A stretch of DNA of 43,411 nt. Origin: a bacterium (GTDB taxonomy: Bacteria; Patescibacteriota; Patescibacteriia; SG8-24). The position numbers were made by a program, and so were the translations under genes. The stretch's first letter is position 1. Each line of letters begins with the position of its first letter. Positions 9,027 to 17,429 of this stretch are shown here, piece after piece. The stretch lies in contig JAHFIW010000007.1 of the NCBI GenBank assembly GCA_023246195.1, positions 1-43,411 on the forward strand, written 5' to 3'. Below the pieces are notes generated by a model that saw only the letters and a program-made list of their open reading frames with translations, did no database searches and was not told the origin of the DNA.

Positions 9027-10539
9027 ACTCATCGACCGACTCCTCAACAGAACGACGATGTATCGGCTGGTGCTGTACGTCTGTGTCGCCGAGCTCGCGC
9101 TTGGTGCGGTACTTGGAGGACTCGGCATTTTGCCGTTCAGTCCGGTTGCGCTGATCCTTTCGACTGCGGTCATTACGGCGACCTGCATCCTTTCCAACGT
9201 CGTGTTCGCCCGTATCATGAAGGCTCCGGTGAACCGCGAATCAGCCATCATTACCGCGCTCATACTGGCGCTGATCATTTCGCCGATCGTGCCGTTTCAG
9301 CTGCCGGGACTCGGCTTTCTCGTTTGGGCCTCGCTGTTGGCCATGGCTTCAAAATACGTCATTGCCGCTGATCGCGACCACGTCTTCAATCCCGCGGCTT
9401 TTGCCGTGGTCATCACGGCCGTTGCCGTCGGCCAGTCGGCGAGCTGGTGGGTGGGCAGCATGTCGATGTTGCCTGCCGTGGCCATCGGCGGCGCCATGAT
9501 CGTACGGAAGATCCGCAGGGAAGACCTCGTCTGGTCCTTCTTTGCCGCCGCGTTGGTCACCGGTGCCGTGACAGCCTCGTCGGGCAGCGCGCTCCTTTCG
9601 ATGGAGCGCGCGGTCCTGCATACGCCGCTGATTTTTTTCGCGACGCTGATGCTGACCGAGCCGCTGACGACCCCGCCGACGCGCTCCCTGCGCATTGCCT
9701 ATGGGGCGTTCGTCGGGTTCCTTTCCGCGCCGGCTATCCACGTCGGCGCAGTCTACTCGACGCCGGAACTCGCGCTTGTCGTCGGCAACCTTTTTTCCTA
9801 CGCGGTGAGTCCTACCGGAAAACACCTGCTGACGCTCACGTCGAGGGTCCAACTTTCCAGGGATTCGTTCGAATTCGTCTTTTCCTCGCCTCGGCCCGTG
9901 CCGTTCCGCGCGGGGCAGTACATGGAATGGACGTTGCCGCATCGCAGTCCGGATGATCGCGGCGTACGGCGCTACTTCACGATGTCCTCATCGCCAGAAG
10001 ACCGGATGGTCAAGGTCGGCATCAAGTTCTGCCTGGAACCGAGCAGCTTCAAAAAGCAGATGGGCGACATGGTTCGCGGCGACGTCATCATGGCCGGCGA
10101 GATTGCCGGAGACTTTGTCCTTCCTCGCAATCGGCGCAAGAAGCTGGCCTTCGTCGCGGGCGGCATCGGCGTCACGCCGTTCCGAAGCATGGTGCAATCC
10201 CTCATTGACAGGGGCGAATCACGAGACGTGGTCCTGCTGTATGCCAACAAGACCGTCGAGGATATCGCTTATCGCGACGTGTTCGACGAGGCCAGGACCG
10301 TCATCGGCATGAAGACGTCGTATGCGCTGTCCGAAGTCGCGCAAGCGCCGCCGAATTGGAACGGCCCGCTCGGCATGCTTGATGCCAGGACCATCGCAGA
10401 GGAGATTCCCGATTACGCCGATCGATTATTCTACATTTCCGGACCTCATGGCATGGTCACCGCCTTCGAATCGTCCCTTGCGGCCATGGGCGTAAGTCAC
10501 AAGAACATCAAGACTGATTATTTTCCCGGCTTCGTCTGA
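9019..10539 (+). CDS. NqrB/RnfD-like membrane domain fused to ferredoxin-NADP reductase-type FAD/NAD(P)-binding domain
   Basis: N-terminal polytopic region with HVFNPAAFAVVI and FFATLMLTEPLTTPPT (RnfD/NqrB-like); C-terminal RRYFTMSSSP (FAD RxYS/T), VAGGIGVTPFRSMVQ, LFYISGPHGMV, KTDYFPGF. Confidence 0.85.
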   Translation: MLELIDRLLNRTTMYRLVLYVCVAELALGAVLGGLGILPFSPVALILSTAVITATCILSNVVFARIMKAPVNRESAIITALILALIISPIVPFQLPGLGFLVWASLLAMASKYVIAADRDHVFNPAAFAVVITAVAVGQSASWWVGSMSMLPAVAIGGAMIVRKIRREDLVWSFFAAALVTGAVTASSGSALLSMERAVLHTPLIFFATLMLTEPLTTPPTRSLRIAYGAFVGFLSAPAIHVGAVYSTPELALVVGNLFSYAVSPTGKHLLTLTSRVQLSRDSFEFVFSSPRPVPFRAGQYMEWTLPHRSPDDRGVRRYFTMSSSPEDRMVKVGIKFCLEPSSFKKQMGDMVRGDVIMAGEIAGDFVLPRNRRKKLAFVAGGIGVTPFRSMVQSLIDRGESRDVVLLYANKTVEDIAYRDVFDEARTVIGMKTSYALSEVAQAPPNWNGPLGMLDARTIAEEIPDYADRLFYISGPHGMVTAFESSLAAMGVSHKNIKTDYFPGFV

Positions 10540-10623
10540 GCGGGCCGTAAGAAATAGTCCGATCGTCCGTCGTATTACGGTGGAGAGAATATTAATCGTC
10601 TTATAAAGCGTTTGCATACCCAT

Positions 10624-11415
10624 ATGCGCAACAACAAGTCCCTTGCAGCCAGCGCCATTTCGGCCGCCCTGCTTCTTACTCTTGCCATGCCGGTCATGGC
10701 CGCTACGACCTCGACCGGTGCCGGCGCTCCGTCATCCAGCGCGCTGACTTCTCAGCAGAAGTGCGATGCCAAGACGGCCGATGCCGCCCTGAAACTCGCC
10801 AAGAACCGCGCCGACGCCGACGCCAGGCTCGCCAAGAACCGCGCCGACGCCGACGCCAGGCTTCAGAAGAGCCAGGCTGAGCAGTTTGCCAGGCTCTCAG
10901 CCAAGCAGGCTGAGCAGGACGCCAAGATCCAACTGATCCGTCAGAAGCGCGATCTTAAGGGGTATTCGTCCGCCGACTTGAAGGCTGCCGTTGCCTCTTA
11001 TCAGGCCGCAATCGACGCGGCCACCAAGACCCGCCGCGATGCGGTCACTGCTGCCACCAAGTCTTTTGATGACGCCAGGACTGCGGCGCTCGCGACTCGC
11101 CAGGCCGCAATCGACGCGGCCACCAAGACCCGCCGCGATGCCGTGGACGCCGCCTTCGCCACTTGGCAGGCACGTTGTTCCGGAACGTCCGCCGACCTCA
11201 AGGCCGCCGACAAGTCCTTTAAGGATGCCGTCGCCGCCGCCCAGAAGGCCGGTAAGGACGCCATGAACGCTGCCATGACTGCGTACAAAACGACGATGGC
11301 TGGCGACAAGACCGTGCGTAAGTCCGCGGTCGATGCCGCCGGGGCCGCCTACTCCGCCGCAGTGAAGTCCGCGAAGGACGCGCTTGTCGCCGCTCGCAAG
11401 GCATCCAAGGCGTAA
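10624..11415 (+). CDS. Secreted Ala/Lys/Asp-rich repetitive, probably helical protein
   Basis: Signal peptide MRNNKSLAASAISAALLLTLAMPVMAA; repeats (A)KNRADADARL and QAAIDAATKTRRDAV. Confidence 0.7.
   Translation: MRNNKSLAASAISAALLLTLAMPVMAATTSTGAGAPSSSALTSQQKCDAKTADAALKLAKNRADADARLAKNRADADARLQKSQAEQFARLSAKQAEQDAKIQLIRQKRDLKGYSSADLKAAVASYQAAIDAATKTRRDAVTAATKSFDDARTAALATRQAAIDAATKTRRDAVDAAFATWQARCSGTSADLKAADKSFKDAVAAAQKAGKDAMNAAMTAYKTTMAGDKTVRKSAVDAAGAAYSAAVKSAKDALVAARKASKA
10798..10862 (+). repeat. Tandem ~33-bp duplication within the Ala/Lys-rich gene
   Basis: gccaagaaccgcgccgacgccgacgccaggct occurs twice in tandem. Confidence 0.85.
11002..11142 (+). repeat. Direct repeat, 41 bp, 99 bp apart (11002-11042 and 11101-11141)
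   Basis: caggccgcaatcgacgcggccaccaagacccgccgcgatgc present twice, identical; period is 33 codons. Confidence 0.85.
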
Positions 11416-11447
11416 TCCTCAGTTGCTGAGATTATCCGACATAAAAG

Positions 11448-11473
11448 TCCGCCGCTTCTGTGGCGGATTTTTA
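11448..11473 (+). terminator. Rho-independent terminator
   Basis: TCCGCC-gcttctgt-GGCGGA followed by TTTTTA. Confidence 0.75.
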
Positions 11474-11555
11474 TTGTGCCGTCTCGCAACCCGTCCGCTC
11501 TTCGTTAAAATGCGGGCGTGCGCTATACTTAAGCTGACGTTTATCCGTCAATCGC

Positions 11556-12089
11556 ATGATCGCTCCAAAGATACCGTCCGATGAAGAGCAGCGGTTGGCG
11601 GCCCTTGATAAGCTCGGCCTGCTGTATACGGATTTTGAAAATCGCTTTGATCGCATTACGAGCTTGGCTTCTCGCATCTTCGGCGTACCGATGGCATTCA
11701 TCTCGTTCGTCGCCGAGGATAAGCAGTGGTTCAAGTCCTGCTTCGGCATGGGCACGACGCGTGAAACGGGACGCGGGGTGTCCTTTTGCGGTCATGCGAT
11801 CCTTGAAGAGAAGACCATGATCGTGGAAGACGCCCGGAAGGACGAGCGGTTTATCGACAATCCGCTCGTGGTCAATCCTCCGCACATCGTGTTTTATGCG
11901 GGTCGTCCGCTGCACTTCGACGGTCAGCGCGTCGGGACGCTTTGCATCGCCGACACGAAGCCGAGGACGTTGTCGATGGAAGAAGTCGCCAACCTCAACG
12001 ATTTGGCAATTTGGGTGGAGCGCGAGATGGGCAATTTTGACAGGGATCTCAAGAACATCGGCAGCAAAATCGAGCAGAAGAAAAAGTAG
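11556..12089 (+). CDS. GAF domain protein
   Basis: FDRITSLASRIFGVPMAFISFVAEDKQWFKSCFG...VSFCGHAILEEKTMIVEDARKDERFIDNPLV...FYAGRPLHFDGQRVGTLCIAD. Confidence 0.8.
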   Translation: MIAPKIPSDEEQRLAALDKLGLLYTDFENRFDRITSLASRIFGVPMAFISFVAEDKQWFKSCFGMGTTRETGRGVSFCGHAILEEKTMIVEDARKDERFIDNPLVVNPPHIVFYAGRPLHFDGQRVGTLCIADTKPRTLSMEEVANLNDLAIWVEREMGNFDRDLKNIGSKIEQKKK

Positions 12090-12141
12090 CGTAATCGGAG
12101 GCGGCATTGCCACAAGACGATAATCTGCTAGTATCTTCCCC

Positions 12142-12621
12142 ATGCACTTCCTGACCATTGTCGGCGCCAAATACCTGATATACGTACTGCTCCTGATCGC
12201 GGGGATTTTCTTCCTGCAGATGGACAGGCCGGTCAAGTACCAAATGGCGCGTTTTGCGCTCTTTAGCCTGCCCGTGACCTTCGCGGTCGCGAAGCTGGGT
12301 TCGTACTTTTTCTACGACCCGCGTCCTTTCGTTTCCGGCCATTTCATCCCGCTGATTGCGCATGCGGCTGATAACGGCTTTCCGTCGGATCACGCGCTGT
12401 TGGCTTTCGCCGTGGCCGCGCTGGTGTTTCACATCGAGAAGAAGTTCGGCACGGTGCTGTACGTCCTCGCTTTGGCAATCGGCGTATCTCGCGTCGCTGC
12501 CGGCGTGCATTCTTTCATCGATATTTTCGGAAGCTTCGTCATCTGCGTCGTCGTCGCTGTCGCCGTTTCCTTGGGCGAAAAGGCTCTCGTGAAAATGCCG
12601 CGAGATGAGACGAGCCGCTGA
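12142..12621 (+). CDS. PAP2-family phosphatase (undecaprenyl-diphosphatase-like)
   Basis: Small polytopic protein with GFPSDHALLAFAVAAL and GVSRVAAGVHSFIDIFGS. Confidence 0.75.
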   Translation: MHFLTIVGAKYLIYVLLLIAGIFFLQMDRPVKYQMARFALFSLPVTFAVAKLGSYFFYDPRPFVSGHFIPLIAHAADNGFPSDHALLAFAVAALVFHIEKKFGTVLYVLALAIGVSRVAAGVHSFIDIFGSFVICVVVAVAVSLGEKALVKMPRDETSR

Positions 12622-12672
12622 TTCTCACGTACGTCAAAAGGTGGTATGCTGGAAACAGCTTATACGTCCTTG

Positions 12673-13119
12673 ATGCCTATGCGAATCAAACAGGGGATTG
12701 TCACTGTCGGCGCGGCGTTTTCGGCAATGCTGATGCTTTTGCCGTCCACGTTCGCGATGGCGCAGGTTCCCGTGCCGTCAGCGCCAACGGTCTCCGTGGC
12801 CGACTTGACCGCCGTTGGTTTTACCGGCGTTATCGTTCAGGCCTCGCAAAGCGGCGGGTATCAGCCGCCAAACGTATACTTCCGCGTCAAGGAAACGCTC
12901 ACGCCGCCTCGTGCGGAATGGGGCGGCACGGCTGACCTGGTCGCCGTATCGATCTTCCCGATGACCTACGCGCCGGCGTTCTCCATGCCGCAGATGCAAG
13001 TCAGCGATTTTGCGGGACGTACCAATGCCTGCATGACGCGTCCCGGTTACTACGTCTGCGTGACCGGTCCGCAGAAGGACAAGGTCATCGCGCTGGCCAA
13101 CCTGCTCGTGACAAAATGA
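12673..13119 (+). CDS. Hypothetical secreted protein
   Basis: Signal peptide MPMRIKQGIVTVGAAFSAMLMLLPSTFAMAQ; start could also be 12679. Confidence 0.55.
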   Translation: MPMRIKQGIVTVGAAFSAMLMLLPSTFAMAQVPVPSAPTVSVADLTAVGFTGVIVQASQSGGYQPPNVYFRVKETLTPPRAEWGGTADLVAVSIFPMTYAPAFSMPQMQVSDFAGRTNACMTRPGYYVCVTGPQKDKVIALANLLVTK

Positions 13120-13126
13120 GCGTACG

Positions 13127-13152
13127 ATGGACTGAACGGCGGTCCATTTTTT
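13127..13152 (+). terminator. Rho-independent terminator
   Basis: ATGGAC...GTCCAT hairpin followed by a T run. Confidence 0.65.
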
Positions 13153-13203
13153 ATTCGTAAGAAGTTCTCTCGGCGTGGGGGGGGTGAAGGGCCTACCGTG
13201 TTG

Positions 13204-13335
13204 ATGAGGGAATACGAGGTGCAGTCGGCAGCGCATATCGTTAAAAAGAACCTGGACATCCATTTTGATTTTGTCTGTGCGGAAACGGGTTCGGTTGCGG
13301 GTTGTCCGCCGGAAGAAAAAAAGGACATCGCATGA
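13204..13335 (+). CDS. Possible 43-aa small protein
   Basis: ATG AGG GAA TAC GAG ... GCA TGA encodes MREYEVQSAAHIVKKNLDIHFDFVCAETGSVAGCPPEEKKDIA, between two terminators; the frame is open further upstream with GTG/TTG alternatives. Confidence 0.35.
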   Translation: MREYEVQSAAHIVKKNLDIHFDFVCAETGSVAGCPPEEKKDIA

Positions 13336-13356
13336 CTTTAGGGCAAGGAAGTAAAA

Positions 13357-13388
13357 GAAAAACGCTCCGGAAAAACCGGGGCGTTTGC
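13357..13388 (-). terminator. Terminator of the gmk-like gene
   Basis: AACGCTCCGG-aaaaa-CCGGGGCGTT; minus-strand reading is followed by a T run. Confidence 0.65.
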
Positions 13389-13408
13389 GCGTGCCCGCGA
13401 AGACCGCC

Positions 13409-13945
13409 TTAGGCGTAGCGACGGACGATCGCTTCTGCGCCGTTGACGGCGCGTACGAGACCGTGCGGATCGGAGAAGTCGTTTTCGATGACCGCGTCGG
13501 GTGTCGGGCCGTTGCGTTCGCGCTCTTCGTCGGCGATGCGGCGCGCTTCCGTGCGTCCGTCGTGGCCGCCGATCGGCCTCACCCTGATCGTCACGACCTC
13601 GTAGCCCGCCTCGCGGAAGGTGGCGATGCTGTTCTCGAGCAATGCGCAGATGCCGATCTTTCCGGCGGCGAAGATGGTGTCGATGTCGGCACGGTCGTTG
13701 TCGTACCAGTTTTCGGCGTAGAATGCCTTGCCGTTCTGGAGCAGCCGCTTATCGGCCAGCAGGTCCATGAATTCCATCGTCGACACGAAGGTGTAGAGGG
13801 CGTGCTCCTTAGGCGAACGCGGCGGTCGCGTGGTGACCGTTTTCACGAAGCTGAGCCGATGCCCGTACTTTTCGAGCAGCGCTTCGATGATGGAGGTTTT
13901 GCCGCAGCCGCTGGGGCCAATGAAGGCGAAAATGAGCTTGCGCAT
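13409..13945 (-). CDS. Guanylate kinase-like P-loop kinase
   Basis: MRKLIFAFIGPSGCGKTSIIEALLEKYG, VKTVTTRPPRSPKEHALYTFVSTMEF; AAAGGAG Shine-Dalgarno upstream of the ATG on the minus strand. Confidence 0.75.
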   Translation of the reverse strand: MRKLIFAFIGPSGCGKTSIIEALLEKYGHRLSFVKTVTTRPPRSPKEHALYTFVSTMEFMDLLADKRLLQNGKAFYAENWYDNDRADIDTIFAAGKIGICALLENSIATFREAGYEVVTIRVRPIGGHDGRTEARRIADEERERNGPTPDAVIENDFSDPHGLVRAVNGAEAIVRRYA

Positions 13946-13987
13946 TGAAAAGTGCTCCTTTGAATGCGGCATGGATGTCGCGTGTCT

Positions 13988-14016
13988 AGGGTACTGGGGT
14001 GATGACGTACGGTCAA
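13988..14016 (-). promoter_or_regulatory. Candidate sigma70-type promoter of the gmk-like gene
   Basis: Minus strand TTGACC-N17-TACCCT. Confidence 0.5.
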
Positions 14017-14037
14017 CGGGGATGCGGTCGTACCCCC

Positions 14038-14066
14038 TTGCCAAACTCGTCATTTTCCGTTATAGT
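14038..14066 (+). promoter_or_regulatory. Candidate sigma70-type promoter of rlmN
   Basis: TTGCCA-N17-TATAGT, 10 nt upstream of the rlmN ATG. Confidence 0.65.
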
Positions 14067-14076
14067 GGCACGTCAT

Positions 14077-15102
14077 ATGGATGTCGCAAAACTCCAATCT
14101 GCGCTCGAGGGAATGGGGGAGAAGCCCTACCGCCTCACCCAGGCCAAAGATGCCGTGTTCCGGCAGCTCGTTTCGCATTGGAACGAGGCTACGGCCCTGC
14201 CGCCGGCATTGCGCGAAAAGCTGAATGCCACAATACCAATCTCCGAATTTGAGGTGGTCCGTGAGTCCGAATCCGAACGTGGCGACACCTGCAAGGCCGC
14301 CCTCAAACTCACCGACGGCAACCTCATCGAGACCGTGCTGATGCGTCATTCCAACGGCCGCAACACCGTCTGCGTTTCATCGCAGGCCGGTTGTCCGATG
14401 GCCTGCACGTTTTGCGCCACCGGCACCATGGGCCTCAAGCGCAACCTGACTACCAGCGAGATCGTCGCGCAGGTCCTGCATTTCAGCCGTCAGCTGGCGG
14501 CAAAGGGGGAGCGCGTCACCAATATGGTGATGATGGGCATGGGTGAGCCGATGCACAACTACGACAACGTCATGGCCGCCATCCGCATCTTGAACGATCA
14601 GAAGGGGCTGGCGCTCGGCGCGCGTCACATGTCCATCTCCACGTGCGGCATCGTCGCCGGGATACATCGAATGGCCGATGAGCCTCTTCAGGTGAATCTC
14701 GCCGTATCGCTTCATGCGCCAAACGACGAACTGCGCACCAGACTGATGCCGGTCAATCGCGCCTATCCGCTCGCCAAGCTGATGCCGGCCATCGATGCCT
14801 ACATTGCCAAGACCGGACGCAAGGTCATGTTCGAATATCTTTTGATCGACGGACTCAACGACACGCCCGCAGTCATCACCGAACTGGCCGTGCTGCTCAA
14901 AAAGCCGCTCTATCATTTGAACCTCATCAAGTATCACACCACAGGAGCTTTCGTATCGACCGGGCGCGATCGCCGCACCGAGATTCTCGATTACATGAAG
15001 AAGGCTTTCGTGTCCGTCACTCATCGCATCACGTTCGGGGAGGACATCGATGCGGCCTGCGGGCAGCTGGCGAACAAGCATTCAAAAACGGAGGTCGTCT
15101 AG
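14077..15102 (+). CDS. rlmN: 23S rRNA (adenine2503-C2)-methyltransferase
   Basis: Radical SAM CPMACTFCATGTMGLKRNLTTSEIV, NMVMMGMGEPMHNYDNVMAAI, STCGIVAGI, FEYLLIDGLNDT. Confidence 0.95.
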   Translation: MDVAKLQSALEGMGEKPYRLTQAKDAVFRQLVSHWNEATALPPALREKLNATIPISEFEVVRESESERGDTCKAALKLTDGNLIETVLMRHSNGRNTVCVSSQAGCPMACTFCATGTMGLKRNLTTSEIVAQVLHFSRQLAAKGERVTNMVMMGMGEPMHNYDNVMAAIRILNDQKGLALGARHMSISTCGIVAGIHRMADEPLQVNLAVSLHAPNDELRTRLMPVNRAYPLAKLMPAIDAYIAKTGRKVMFEYLLIDGLNDTPAVITELAVLLKKPLYHLNLIKYHTTGAFVSTGRDRRTEILDYMKKAFVSVTHRITFGEDIDAACGQLANKHSKTEVV

Positions 15103-15110
15103 CAAGGGAA

Positions 15111-15140
15111 AAGCGGCTCGCCTCGTGCGGGCCGCTTTTT
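15111..15140 (+). terminator. Rho-independent terminator after rlmN
   Basis: AAGCGGC...GCCGCTT followed by T run. Confidence 0.7.
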
Positions 15141-15266
15141 AATCGTTTCTCACCATATTTAGCGATGTTTCGGGTCGCCATTGCAAAAACAAGCATAGTC
15201 CATTAGCATAAGTGCCATCTGTGAATAGATGTGCGCAGTTTTCTTTTTTGTCCACGATACAGTTGT

Positions 15267-17408
15267 ATGGCCAAATCCATTGTCGGAAAAGTCGGCTCGT
15301 TCATCGGTTCGATCTTCGTTCCTCAGACACCTCGCGGAAAGGTCCGCCAGGCCACGTTTTTCGTACTCGTGCTGCTCGTGCTCGCGGGCAACTTGAGCAG
15401 CCCGGCATATTGGAATTCGGGTGCCGACTGGATTAACGGTCAGCTCTCCGGCGCCAAGGTGTCCGGCAAGATTCGCGTTCCGCACTTCTGGAACGTGCCT
15501 TATCGTCTCGGTCTCGACCTTCAGGGTGGCACGCATTTGGTGTACGTCGCCGACATGAAGGACGTCGCAGAAGCCGATCGCACTGAGGCCATGGCCGGCG
15601 TGCGTGACGTCATCGAGCGCCGCGTCAACGCCTTTGGCGTGTCCGAGCCTATCGTGCAGGTCAACAAGTCTGGTGCGGCCTGGCGCCTCATCGTCGACTT
15701 GGCCGGCGTGAAGGACATCACTCAGGCCATCAAGCTCATCGGCGAGACGCCGATTCTGGAGTTCAAGGAGACTGGCAACAACGCGCCGGTCCGCGACCTC
15801 ACTGCCGACGAGAAGAAGGACATGGATGCCAACAACGCCAAGATGCTCGCTGACGCCAAAGCTGCCTTGAGCGATGCCCAAAAGGCGGGCGCTGATTTTG
15901 CCGCTCTTGCTGACGCAAAAGCCGGTGAAGGTCCGCTTAAGGGTAAGGGCGGTGACATCGGCTGGGTCAAGGGCGACGGTCCGTACAAGCCGATTGTCGA
16001 TGCTGTTTCCAAGTTGAAGGCGGGTACCGTTTATTGGGAACCCGTCAAGGCCGACAACGGCTACAACGTGGTCAAGCTCGAAGAAAAGTCAGGCCTGCAG
16101 GTGCAAGCCAGCCACATCCTCATCTGCTATAAGGGTGCGGCCAGCTGCACCAATGAACGTACCAAGGAAGAGGCTCTGACGTTGGTCAACAGCCTCAAGA
16201 AGACCATTACCAAGGCCAGTTTCGCTGACGTTGCCAAGAAAAACTCCGACGATGCCAGCAATGCCTCTACGGGAGGTGACCTCGGCTTCTTCAGCCGCTC
16301 CACCATGGTCAAGCCGTTCTCCGATGCCGCCTACGGCCTGAAGGACGGCGAAATTTCCGACGTGGTCGAGACGCAATTCGGCTACCACCTCATCCTCAAG
16401 GTCGCTGAAAAGCAGACTGCCGAGTATGAGTACCATCTGCGCGATATCATCTTCCCCCTCAAATCGGCTTCTGATTATCTGCCGCAGCCCGATCAGTGGA
16501 AGAACACCCAGCTTTCCGGAAAAAACCTCAAGAAGGCTTCGTTGCAGTTCAATTCCACCACCAACGAGCCGCAGGTCTCGCTGGAGTTCAACGATGAAGG
16601 CAAGAAGCTGTTCGGCGAGATTACCACTCGCAACGTCGGCAAGCCCGTCGGCATCTTCCTCGACGGCAAGCCCATCAGCACGCCGAACGTGAACGAGGCC
16701 ATCACCGGCGGCAGCGCCGTCATCTCCGGCAACTTCACCATCGCCGAGGCCAAGGATCTCGTGCGCCGCATGAATGCCGGCGCGCTTCCCGTGCCGATCA
16801 CTCTCGAGAGCCAGCAGTCCGTCGGCGCCTCGCTCGGTAAGGATTCGCTGGACAAGTCGCTTCATGCCGGTCTCATCGGCTTCCTGATCGTGGCGCTGTT
16901 CATGCTGATGTACTACCGCCTGCCCGGCCTCATCGCCATCTTCGCGCTCTGTCTCTACGCCGCGATGAACCTTTCCCTCTACAAGCTTGTCCCCGTTACC
17001 CTGTCGCTTTCGGGTATCGCCGGTTTCATCTTGTCGGTAGGCATGGCCGTGGACGCCAACGTGCTCATCTTTGAGCGCATGAAGGAAGAGCTCAAGCGCG
17101 GCCGCACGTTGGGTTCTGCCATCGATGAGGGATTCAAGCGCGCCTGGAATTCCATCCGCGACTCCAATTTCACCACGCTTATCTCCTGCGTCATCCTGTT
17201 CTACACCAGCTCGAGCCTCATTAAGGGTTTCGCGCTCAACCTCGCGCTTGGCGTGCTCGTCTCGATGTTCTCGGCCATTACCGTCAGCCGCACGCTGCTT
17301 CGCCTCGTTTCCGGCTGGGGCATCTTCAAGAACACCTGGCTCTACATGCCGGGCCTTCACGGCAAGCCCAAAGTGCTCGGGGTAAATGAAGCCAAGGGTT
17401 CAAAATAG
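15267..17408 (+). CDS. secD: Protein translocase subunit SecD with inserted PPIC (parvulin) sequence
   Basis: PYRLGLDLQGGTHLVY...IERRVNAFGVSEPIVQ; insertion with VQASHILICYKG...GGDLGFFSRSTMVKPFSDAAYGLKDGEISDVVETQFGYHLILK; then canonical C-terminal half FNDEGKKLFGEITTRNVGKPVGIFLDG...ILSVGMAVDANVLIFERMKEELKRG. Confidence 0.93.
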   Translation: MAKSIVGKVGSFIGSIFVPQTPRGKVRQATFFVLVLLVLAGNLSSPAYWNSGADWINGQLSGAKVSGKIRVPHFWNVPYRLGLDLQGGTHLVYVADMKDVAEADRTEAMAGVRDVIERRVNAFGVSEPIVQVNKSGAAWRLIVDLAGVKDITQAIKLIGETPILEFKETGNNAPVRDLTADEKKDMDANNAKMLADAKAALSDAQKAGADFAALADAKAGEGPLKGKGGDIGWVKGDGPYKPIVDAVSKLKAGTVYWEPVKADNGYNVVKLEEKSGLQVQASHILICYKGAASCTNERTKEEALTLVNSLKKTITKASFADVAKKNSDDASNASTGGDLGFFSRSTMVKPFSDAAYGLKDGEISDVVETQFGYHLILKVAEKQTAEYEYHLRDIIFPLKSASDYLPQPDQWKNTQLSGKNLKKASLQFNSTTNEPQVSLEFNDEGKKLFGEITTRNVGKPVGIFLDGKPISTPNVNEAITGGSAVISGNFTIAEAKDLVRRMNAGALPVPITLESQQSVGASLGKDSLDKSLHAGLIGFLIVALFMLMYYRLPGLIAIFALCLYAAMNLSLYKLVPVTLSLSGIAGFILSVGMAVDANVLIFERMKEELKRGRTLGSAIDEGFKRAWNSIRDSNFTTLISCVILFYTSSSLIKGFALNLALGVLVSMFSAITVSRTLLRLVSGWGIFKNTWLYMPGLHGKPKVLGVNEAKGSK

Positions 17409-17429
17409 CCTGACAATCCTGATATCCCT

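Noticed and set aside
10798-11141. Possible CRISPR-like array from spaced direct repeats
   Set aside because: Repeats are in-frame codon repeats inside a secreted protein gene, only two copies each, no unique spacers of regular size.
16089-17360. 423-aa minus-strand ORF opposite secD
   Set aside because: Shadow ORF in GC-rich DNA; low-complexity Arg/Glu/His/Gly composition, no family motifs, fully inside a confident gene.
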